From contig CM056742.1 of the NCBI GenBank assembly GCA_029851415.1, forward strand, positions 79,784,748-79,848,747: a stretch of DNA of 64,000 nucleotides, in the 5' to 3' direction. The notes beneath the pieces were generated by a model that saw only the letters and a program-made list of their open reading frames with translations, did not search any database and was not told where the DNA came from. Position 1 is the stretch's first letter. Each line of letters begins with the position of its first letter. This document shows positions 23,978-31,980 of the stretch, piece after piece. The translations under genes were made by a program, and so were the position numbers. Source of the stretch: Eretmocerus hayati (lineage: Eukaryota > Arthropoda > Insecta > Hymenoptera > Aphelinidae).

Positions 23978-26098
23978 TTATCGGCGCTGATGGGTGCGCG
24001 CTCGCTGTCCCCCCTGATCCGACGGCGGGCGTTGTACTTGGGGTTGGGTTGCTCTGATGATGCCGTGTTCAAGCGATGGCGAGCGACGGGCAGAGGGCGG
24101 ACGCCTACGATCTGTTTGTCCATGTTGGGGTGGGTTGTGCTCATCTGGGATGATGATTGCATGGCGCCATATGTTCATTGCAATACTCTCATCTGGTTCC
24201 TGCTCCGGATGGGCTTCGTCTTCGTTCCCTTTGCAAAAGATAGAACGAGCGGTAGCAAGCATTGGCAAATAGGGATTCATTATTTTCCCACATATTTTGA
24301 TAGAAAGGATTGCTGCAATTGCTATGGCAGATGCTAGTATTAAGTAGAGACTCATATTATTCTCTAGATTATTGAATTTTGTCGATACTGCCTTATACTT
24401 GCCAATCTCGCGGGCTTTTATGATGATATCGCGCAGACTTGGAGCGGACCCGAGAGCCTCTACGTGCGATGGGCTCAGAGCACCCTGCTCTTCGCGTAGG
24501 ATATTCTCTAGTGCCTCGTGAATTTGGGTTGTGCCCGGTTCATACGGGGTCCTTTTTAGCAGCTCCTTGATGTTCAGGTCCACATCTTGAAAAGCCAGTG
24601 GGGGTTGGGTCATTTCGATGTTTCTCGATGCCGTGAGCCTTGCGTTCGGTGTGATAGCCATACACCCAGGTGATAGCCTGAGTATGCCAGTGCCGTTGAC
24701 TGGTGTACTCAGATGCTCGCTTCCTTGGCAATGTACATATAAGCGCTCCTCCTGCAGGGTAGAGAATACCCAGCTGTTGGCTTCGTGGAGCCTTACCCAA
24801 TAGGTTTCGTGCATTTTCGTCACGCGAATATCGCACCTTGCCACGTCTGAAATTTTTTGATTTAAAGCCATTTCGATTTCACATGACATTTTAGAAATAA
24901 GTTCCCGTACAGGTGGTGGATTTGTACACACCATTCTGTCCCGTAGCCTTCTGCAATATGCCAAATTATTTCGATGAATGTTCATATAAGTATTTGCAAC
25001 CGTATCCAATGCAAAATGGTGAAATTTTGGGTAGATGTAGGCAAACATGCCCGCGTCGTTTTCGTGTAATTGTTGTAATATTGGCAGTGCAGAGGCTCGG
25101 AATAGTGTGTACTCCGCCAAGTCCAAAAGTGGAATTCCCATAGAATAAATAAGTGTTTGATTTATCAATACAATAGAAATGTCCGAAATTTTAGTAATTT
25201 CAGAAATGGACTCATTGTTGTCCGTCCGTGGGAATTTCACTTCTGGTAGGGCATTTTTAATGGTTGTTGCTGATTTTTCAATCACAGATGGAGTCATGAG
25301 ATGAGGGTGAATTGAACCTTGCGAGGCAAATGATATCGTTTCGATTAGCATCTGAATGTCGAATTTATAGTTATTTGCTGCGGCCTGAATAGCTTGGATG
25401 GCACTGTTGCATAACAACTCGGTGTCAATTTTATTGACATTACTTGATAAATTGTTCGCAAAATTTTGAAGCTTTTCTAGCTTTTCTGAATTTTTACTTA
25501 ACTCTGTTTCAATTAATTCCGTTTGATTTGCTAAGAGCTCAGCTATTTTCCGAGTATCGTTTGCCCTTGTCTCAATTATGTTTATCAATTCAACCTCAGA
25601 ACGCTCATCTAACGTTCCAAAAATAACTTTCATCCCTCTTCCAATGAATGGTAACCAGGCTCTGCGCTGGCGGGGGTTTTTATATGCCAGCATATCCATG
25701 GTGCGCTCCTCGTCCTTGCTCGTCTCGGCGATTTGACGATGGATTGAATTCAACTGCCCGACGTGGCCTTTATCTGAGCAAGCTGAGCTCAGCTGATTCC
25801 ATGCGTCTCTCAATGTAGATGCTGTCGCAGTCAGCTGGGTTAGCTCGATGCGCTGGACGATTTTCCAAGTCATGCTGGATGTCGAGAGTGGGGCTATCTG
25901 TTCCACCAGAAGCCCTGGTGTGTGCTCCAATGGGGTGATAAATTTCGACTGCTTGGGGCCTCTGCTTGCACTGAAAAATTTTGTAAACATCTCAGTGTTT
26001 TTGTTGGTGATGTATAATGTTTTACAAAATAATTCTGATTCGACGAGACTCTCGTCTCTGGGCCGGAGTTCTACGACGGACAGAGCGAAGTCCCACAT
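23978..26098 (-). CDS. env: envelope fusion protein, baculovirus-F/errantivirus type
   Basis: 706 codons, intact. The family mediates virus-cell membrane fusion and is cleaved by furin. Visible features are a basic cleavage site RQRR near residue 143, followed by a Gly-containing hydrophobic segment that fits the fusion peptide. A long helical region with Leu/Asn-rich heptad character comes next, then scattered cysteines, one strong membrane segment at about 582-601 and a tail of about 105 residues rich in Pro, Arg and Gln. A tail that long is unusual. No signal peptide is visible at the N-terminus of this frame. In errantiviruses env is made from a spliced message, so the leader may come from an upstream exon. 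The frame is the same as pol and is separated from it only by the pol TGA at 26123-26125. Confidence 0.85.
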   Translation of the reverse strand: MWDFALSVVELRPRDESLVESELFCKTLYITNKNTEMFTKFFSASRGPKQSKFITPLEHTPGLLVEQIAPLSTSSMTWKIVQRIELTQLTATASTLRDAWNQLSSACSDKGHVGQLNSIHRQIAETSKDEERTMDMLAYKNPRQRRAWLPFIGRGMKVIFGTLDERSEVELINIIETRANDTRKIAELLANQTELIETELSKNSEKLEKLQNFANNLSSNVNKIDTELLCNSAIQAIQAAANNYKFDIQMLIETISFASQGSIHPHLMTPSVIEKSATTIKNALPEVKFPRTDNNESISEITKISDISIVLINQTLIYSMGIPLLDLAEYTLFRASALPILQQLHENDAGMFAYIYPKFHHFALDTVANTYMNIHRNNLAYCRRLRDRMVCTNPPPVRELISKMSCEIEMALNQKISDVARCDIRVTKMHETYWVRLHEANSWVFSTLQEERLYVHCQGSEHLSTPVNGTGILRLSPGCMAITPNARLTASRNIEMTQPPLAFQDVDLNIKELLKRTPYEPGTTQIHEALENILREEQGALSPSHVEALGSAPSLRDIIIKAREIGKYKAVSTKFNNLENNMSLYLILASAIAIAAILSIKICGKIMNPYLPMLATARSIFCKGNEDEAHPEQEPDESIAMNIWRHAIIIPDEHNPPQHGQTDRRRPPSARRSPSLEHGIIRATQPQVQRPPSDQGGQRARTHQRR

Positions 26099-26200
26099 GC
26101 GTGCAGACAGTAAAATTTCGCGTCACTTTTTCTCTGGCCAAGCCGTGACCTCCTCAGCGCCTCGTCTCTGGGCCGGAGTTTCACGACGGACAGAGCGAGG
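26054..26200. repeat. ~40-bp direct repeat at the pol/env junction
   Basis: The block TCGTCTCTGGGCCGGAGTT followed by an (T/C)(A/C)ACGACGGACAGAGCGA-like end occurs at about 26054-26090 and about 26163-26199. It straddles the end of pol and the start of env. A shorter relative (CTCTGGCCGGAG) lies next to the 3' LTR near 20950. It could be a recent tandem duplication or a cis element. Confidence 0.7.
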
Positions 26201-29200
26201 GCGCTGGGTGGTTGGCTCCTCCAAATATGAACACAGTAAAAGGACTACCGCAATTTGGTTCCTGATGTTGGCTTCTGCCATCTCTATTTTTACTTCCGCA
26301 CATCTTTTGATTTGGTCTATACGGACCACTTTCGTGAGATTGTTATTTCGAAGAGTGACATTTTTCGTTTTATAATTAATATTCAAAATTTCATAGGGCC
26401 CAGTATATTGGGGCGCTAACTTATTTTTGACAGGTAAATTCAATTCGTAGACCAATTCGCCCTCACGAAAGTGGCTTGGTGAAGCCTTCATATCATAATA
26501 ATGTTTATAACGATACTTGGCGTAGTTTGCATGGAGTGCGGCTAGAGTTTGTATTTGCTGCAACTCAGCCCTTCTCTCCTCGATGAAGTCGTCATAGGTT
26601 TGGTTGTCCTGGTGTAGATCTCCAGATAGTCTGACGTTGTGGCCCAGGAGAAGTGTGAGCGGCGGGTAACCAGTTGATGCGTTTTCTACTGAATTTATTG
26701 AAAATTGGGCCATTGGGAGTACCTTGTCCCAATCTGCACGGTCCTTCGCAAATTCCTTGAGGAACTCGGTCAGGGTCGCGTGCATCCTCTCAATCATCCC
26801 GTTGCTCATTGGCGAATATGGGGAGGTGCTATACGTTTTGATACCAAGGGCTTCTGAAAAACCTTTTATAACATTATTAATAAACGCTTTGCCATTATCG
26901 CTGATAATGGCGCCCGGTGGTCCAAAATAAGCTATGACTTTGTCGAGAAGTGCGTCCACGACCTCTTGTGCTGTGCCACGGCGCGTGGCAACTAGTATTG
27001 TGTATCTGGTCGTTTGATCTTGTATTGACAATATATACCGAAAACCGCGCTTTGACGGGCATGGTGGTGAGTAAAAATCGATGGCTATTTTATCGAAAAT
27101 ACGAGGTGGCGATTCGACTAGTCTTAATGGTAGGCGAGTTTTTTGGCGTACCAACTTATCTACAGCACACCCGTCGCATCTTTCGACTACGCTCTTTACA
27201 TCTTCGCGCATAGTCTTCCAATAGTAAGACTGGGCGAGCAATTTGTGTGTACGATTAATGCCGTAATGTCCCCCTTGCACTGAAGAATGTATTTCAGTGA
27301 TAATCTTGTGTCTATCACTCTCTGGGGGCACTTTGAGGCTATGCTTGAAAAGAACTGCCTTGATAGGCATGCCGTCAAAAACTTTTTCAAAAATTTCAAT
27401 TATCTTTGGCCATGAAGCAGGTGGGAGGATCTGAGTGTCTTGGATGAGGCCTATGCTTTTCAGTTTTCTCTTGCGGATCAAATTTTTCAAATTTTGAAAT
27501 ACTTTTTTAATGTCTTTTTGCAGTGGTCTTTCACCAATGTAATTTTTGACGAAAGCGGCGAACGTGCTCAAATTATAAGTATGGAATTCGTGGATTTCGC
27601 CGACTGAAAAATCATTTGCACATAATAGCTCAGCCTCAATGTAGCCCCTTTCGAGTAGTGATGCGATAGTTTCAGATTCCATATAGCCATCACACGAGGT
27701 AAGGAATACTAAGTTTTCTCGGTATCGAAATGCATGCACGTCGACCGCAAGTATTTTTTGCAATGGTTGCGCAAGCTGATCGTCACCCAATGCCCATGGT
27801 GGCTTTTCACGAGGTGGATGAGCTTGCGCAACTTGATATCTCTCTAAAGCTGACGAGTGAGCTTTTGCTCGAGTTACGTGGCTCTCTGGTTGCGCTTGGG
27901 GTTGACTATTAGTTTGAGAGATATCCATTACGGTCGGCGCTTCCTCGGGTTCAAATCCACGATCCGATCCGTTTTCGTCGAATCTGCCGCTTCTGTCGAC
28001 GGTTACGCGCGAGTCTGTCTCCGTATTTCCCTGAATCGGCAGGAGGGGCGTGAAGTGCTCGGCTGGCATATCTAAATGTAAGTGGATGAAATCTGCGCTC
28101 CCATTTGCGCGTGTTATATTATACGAAATTTTGCCTTTCCCATCCAACGTGTGCACGCAGACATTTCTGCTGTATAGGCGTGAGAATAGAAATATACAGT
28201 CGTCGTTTCCAAATTCTTCAGAGCTCGATAAAATCTTCACCGTTGCCTCTGTATCCGCGCAAGATTCTAGTAAAAATTGGCCCCTATTCAAGAGGTCCGA
28301 TCTCATTTCTAAAGCATTGATATCCAAATTTTCAATTCGAATCAGGGACCAGAATAGGCAGTTGCCTTTTGGAAGATTTGGAATGTCAGTAATTTTATCA
28401 AAAAGCTTGAAACTCTCTGCACACGCGTCATATGGTCTGAAGTGTTGGAACTTTTCATCCAACGCGAGTTCGGTTGCAGCTGAGGGCTTTGGCAAATTTA
28501 CGAGTGGCGGAGGCATCGATTCTACCTCTGCTGCCGATTCTCTCGCGACGCTTAACTCGCCCGGTACGGGGTGAACGCTGCCCGAGCCACCGCGTGGAGA
28601 GAGAATAGGAGTGGCTGGGAGCTGCTGTATATTGTCCGTCTCTTTCTCTGTGGAATGCTGCTTATCGGTCTGCGAGTTATATTGCGACGTGCTCGACTCA
28701 ACGTGAAAACTTGCGCTTTGCCTTACGAATCGCTCATCCGACGGATCGCTAACTCGATGCGATACTGCTTTTATGAATAAAGGGCCCCCGTCGCCCTGCG
28801 CTACTAATTCGCCGCTCTGGTCGCGTATTGAAAAATCGACAAAATACCCGCCCGCGGTTGTGATTGGAATTGCTGTCTGAGCCTCCGTATTCTCTTGGAT
28901 CTTTGGATTTTCAATTTCCGACTTCTCATTAATAATTTGGGACTCATTCTGGATAATTTCAATACTCTTTATTTTCGGTTGTGCTTTCGCAACTCCAGGT
29001 TTTGCATTTTTTGAAATTATTCTGGGCTCATCTTTGCGAGTTTGTTCAAGAGAAGGACTTGGTACAATATTTGAATATTGAATTTTTGGTTCTAAAATTT
29101 CCAAAGGAGGGTCTGACAGCATTTCCACATTTTCGACGCTTTCTCTGGCTATTTGGGTTTCGTTAACTGCGTGCGTGCGCGGCAAAGCGTGGATTTCAAG

Positions 29201-31936
29201 AGCCGGATAACGGTCTCTCAGGCGTTGAGATGATCGAGTTTTTTGGAAAACTTTTCTAGGCCTCTTCTGCTTTCTCAGTTCCTGGCTTGCTTCAATTTCG
29301 GAATCCGACTCGCGTGGGGCTTTGGCAATTTTCTTTTTCGAAAGTTGATTTTCCGCGTCTGTCGTTTCAGTCTCGGAGATTTTCGTCTTGTCCCCGTCTA
29401 CGACACGATGCGCGCGGGTTTTGAAAATCCGTCCTGGAGGGCAATCAGCGTAGCAAGAAGGGTTCTCTTTTTCTTGCTGCTCGGCAAGTGCGTACAGTTC
29501 GCTTCGCGGGAGTTCTGGGTTTACCTCCCCTTCTTTTATGACTGGATTGCGCGACAATGCGTCTGCCGCTGCGTTCTGCTTAAAAGACCTATATACAATA
29601 TTAAAATGGAACCCCCTGACCTTCGCTTTCTGACGGTTATATCTCGTGTCATTCTGACACTTTTGGAAATGGCGCAGTGGCTCGTGATCTGTAACTACAG
29701 TAAATTTTCGCTCGTACAAATATGGCCTGTAAGCTTCGCAAGCTTGTACCATAGCTTCAAACTCTTTATCAAAAATAGGCCAATTCAAAGCTGCACCTTT
29801 TAATACTTTCGAATGATATGCTACCGGCCGATTACTATTAATACTTCCTATGGCCAAAATAGATGCTACTGAATAATCGCAAGCATCCGCAAACACAGTA
29901 AAATTTTCGTTATTTGAAATCTCTGGGCTAGCCAAAACGCTTTCAGAGCAGAGCGAGTCGCGCAAGGTCTCGAATGCGCGTTGCTGCTCGCGGCCCCACA
30001 CGAACGGTTCATCTTTTTTCAAAAGATCGGTCAGAGGTTTTGCGATTTTCGCGTAGTTTTCAATGAAGCGCCTATAATATCCCGTGAGTCCGAGAAATTG
30101 ACGCACTTTCCGGATGTTTTTATTGGGCACTGGATACCCTCGGATAGCCGCGACTTTGTCCGGATTGGGTTTTATGTGGCCATTACCGACAATATGGCCT
30201 AGGACCTTGGCTTCACGCTTCAAAAATTGGCATTTCGGGGGTGACAAAACAAGGTTAGCTTCCTTTAAGCAATCCATAAGTTTACTGAATTTTCTATCAT
30301 GTTCTTCTAAAGAATCAGCCCATACGTACAGATCATCGCAGTAAGAATCCGCGTCATCGGGAGAGAGCTTAGCAAGAGCCATAAAGATAGCCTCGTTCAG
30401 CGTATCAGGGCTCGTTTGCATACCTTGCGCCATGCGTGCGAATTCCATGTGGCCAAGCGGAGTGCTTATTGCCGAATATTTCGCAGATTCTTCATGCATT
30501 TTTATTTGAAAAAATCCGTGAAGTAAATCAACTACCGTTATGTACCGTGCGCCAGATAGTTTATCTATAATATCGGCTGAAAATGAGAGAGGCTGGCAAG
30601 TGCCAATCGTATCTTCATTAAGTGGGCGAAAATCGGCTACGAGCCGGTACCTTTTCGTTCCGTCCTTTGCCGGCGATTTTGGTACCAAAAAGCAGTTAGA
30701 TCTCCATGGCGATCTGGACGGGCGAAGTATGCCCAAGTCACGCAATTTTTTTACTTCTTCAATCATAGGGCCTTTTAAAGCTGGGGGTAATCTATATCTT
30801 TTTGCTTTGATTGGTTTCCCCGTTTTCAATTGAATTTTATGCTCAATTAAATGCGTGGCTGGCAACGGCTCGCCTTCTAAACCAAACCGCCATGGGTCTC
30901 TGCTGATAAGGTTTCGCACATGCTCAACCTCTTCCTCATTACAACCCTCGATGTCTACGAGCTTCATCAAAATTTCTACGCGCTCGGCCGCTCCTTTATC
31001 GCGTGCGCTCTTATCGTTATCGTTATCGCAGGACTTCTCAGAAGTTTTTTCCTCTGGTGTGGCTGCGTCTGTGTATAGCCTACGAATGTAACAAATTGCA
31101 TCTTCCCCTTTGATGCAACACTCTACTTCATCATTGTTCCAGGGTATAATTTTTTCGTACTTTTCCAATTTAATTTCAGGTGTATCAATGTATATAGGTT
31201 CATCAGTCACATTGCTTATTTCTGCTATTCCGAATCCATTAACATTTTTGGCCAAAAATTCTCCAAATGAAATTCCTTCTGCGATGTGTGTTTGAGGAAC
31301 CCAGCCCTCTTTTTCATCATTAATTATTTTGACTCTGATCAATCTTCTCATATTCGGTGGCACTCTAATCTTTTCACTATAGACAAAGGGAATCGAAAAA
31401 TTTCTAAATTCAAGGCAGCGGGCTTTGGGGTTTAATTTACCTCCATATTCAGTCAAAAAATCCCAACCGACCAATCCATCACATTCTAATAAAATAGTGT
31501 CGGGGACGACATGAAATTGCCACTGCATGCCATTCATTTTGATTCGAATCGTTCCCATCGATTTAAATTCACCTTTTGCCACTCCATTAATTATTAATAA
31601 TTCAGAGTCATCAATTTGATTCAAATTCTTCACCTTACTTTCTTTAATAATACACACATCTGCTCCAGAGTCTATGTATAGTTTGGCTTTGTTATTTGAA
31701 GTTTCGTGACTCTCAAACTCTACAATCGGTGGAATTACACCTGTTTTCAAAAATTTTATGACAGTTGTACGAATTTTCACCTGGGGCAATGATGAAGTGC
31801 TATCACTCTCGCATCCCTCACTTACTGCATCCTGCACCAATTTTTCTCCAAATGATAATTTTCCGTCTGACAAAAAATCGAGTGCTGACCTTTCGTTGTC
31901 GTTTTTTCTGTTCATCTGCGACGCGATTCTGATCAC
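26123..31936 (-). CDS. pol: Pol: protease, RT, RNase H, OTU-like, macro-like, integrase
   Basis: Open for 1937 codons as listed; the frame continues upstream into the end of gag, and expression is probably by -1 frameshift at TTTAAAC. Protease DSGAD at 89-93. Reverse transcriptase with YCDD near 530. RNase H (FADACDYS about 682, TDHEPL about 752). Then a disordered charged linker (about 870-1160). An OTU-like domain spans about 1165-1300, with GNCLFW (Cys 1193) and EHFTPL (His 1294). A degenerate macro-like stretch lies at about 1393-1532. The integrase zinc-binding HHCC is at about 1553-1593 and the DDE core has D near 1620, SDNG near 1677 and GMIERMH near 1712. The enzymes copy and integrate the element. 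The two inserted modules are unusual. The Asp usually three residues before the OTU Cys is Lys here, so activity is uncertain. Confidence 0.9.
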   Translation of the reverse strand: MIRIASQMNRKNDNERSALDFLSDGKLSFGEKLVQDAVSEGCESDSTSSLPQVKIRTTVIKFLKTGVIPPIVEFESHETSNNKAKLYIDSGADVCIIKESKVKNLNQIDDSELLIINGVAKGEFKSMGTIRIKMNGMQWQFHVVPDTILLECDGLVGWDFLTEYGGKLNPKARCLEFRNFSIPFVYSEKIRVPPNMRRLIRVKIINDEKEGWVPQTHIAEGISFGEFLAKNVNGFGIAEISNVTDEPIYIDTPEIKLEKYEKIIPWNNDEVECCIKGEDAICYIRRLYTDAATPEEKTSEKSCDNDNDKSARDKGAAERVEILMKLVDIEGCNEEEVEHVRNLISRDPWRFGLEGEPLPATHLIEHKIQLKTGKPIKAKRYRLPPALKGPMIEEVKKLRDLGILRPSRSPWRSNCFLVPKSPAKDGTKRYRLVADFRPLNEDTIGTCQPLSFSADIIDKLSGARYITVVDLLHGFFQIKMHEESAKYSAISTPLGHMEFARMAQGMQTSPDTLNEAIFMALAKLSPDDADSYCDDLYVWADSLEEHDRKFSKLMDCLKEANLVLSPPKCQFLKREAKVLGHIVGNGHIKPNPDKVAAIRGYPVPNKNIRKVRQFLGLTGYYRRFIENYAKIAKPLTDLLKKDEPFVWGREQQRAFETLRDSLCSESVLASPEISNNENFTVFADACDYSVASILAIGSINSNRPVAYHSKVLKGAALNWPIFDKEFEAMVQACEAYRPYLYERKFTVVTDHEPLRHFQKCQNDTRYNRQKAKVRGFHFNIVYRSFKQNAAADALSRNPVIKEGEVNPELPRSELYALAEQQEKENPSCYADCPPGRIFKTRAHRVVDGDKTKISETETTDAENQLSKKKIAKAPRESDSEIEASQELRKQKRPRKVFQKTRSSQRLRDRYPALEIHALPRTHAVNETQIARESVENVEMLSDPPLEILEPKIQYSNIVPSPSLEQTRKDEPRIISKNAKPGVAKAQPKIKSIEIIQNESQIINEKSEIENPKIQENTEAQTAIPITTAGGYFVDFSIRDQSGELVAQGDGGPLFIKAVSHRVSDPSDERFVRQSASFHVESSTSQYNSQTDKQHSTEKETDNIQQLPATPILSPRGGSGSVHPVPGELSVARESAAEVESMPPPLVNLPKPSAATELALDEKFQHFRPYDACAESFKLFDKITDIPNLPKGNCLFWSLIRIENLDINALEMRSDLLNRGQFLLESCADTEATVKILSSSEEFGNDDCIFLFSRLYSRNVCVHTLDGKGKISYNITRANGSADFIHLHLDMPAEHFTPLLPIQGNTETDSRVTVDRSGRFDENGSDRGFEPEEAPTVMDISQTNSQPQAQPESHVTRAKAHSSALERYQVAQAHPPREKPPWALGDDQLAQPLQKILAVDVHAFRYRENLVFLTSCDGYMESETIASLLERGYIEAELLCANDFSVGEIHEFHTYNLSTFAAFVKNYIGERPLQKDIKKVFQNLKNLIRKRKLKSIGLIQDTQILPPASWPKIIEIFEKVFDGMPIKAVLFKHSLKVPPESDRHKIITEIHSSVQGGHYGINRTHKLLAQSYYWKTMREDVKSVVERCDGCAVDKLVRQKTRLPLRLVESPPRIFDKIAIDFYSPPCPSKRGFRYILSIQDQTTRYTILVATRRGTAQEVVDALLDKVIAYFGPPGAIISDNGKAFINNVIKGFSEALGIKTYSTSPYSPMSNGMIERMHATLTEFLKEFAKDRADWDKVLPMAQFSINSVENASTGYPPLTLLLGHNVRLSGDLHQDNQTYDDFIEERRAELQQIQTLAALHANYAKYRYKHYYDMKASPSHFREGELVYELNLPVKNKLAPQYTGPYEILNINYKTKNVTLRNNNLTKVVRIDQIKRCAEVKIEMAEANIRNQIAVVLLLCSYLEEPTTQRPRSVRRETPAQRRGAEEVTAWPEKK

Positions 31937-31943
31937 TTCATCG

Positions 31944-31958
31944 ATGCGCCCGGCGCAT
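31944..31958 (-). promoter_or_regulatory. GC-rich hairpin downstream of the frameshift site
   Basis: ATGCGC-CGG-GCGCAT on the element strand forms a perfect 6-bp stem. It lies about 26 nt after the slippery heptamer, longer than the usual 5-9 nt spacer. It may be part of a larger stimulator or unrelated. Confidence 0.35.
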
Positions 31959-31980
31959 GGGGGGTGCGACGGACGAGCAT

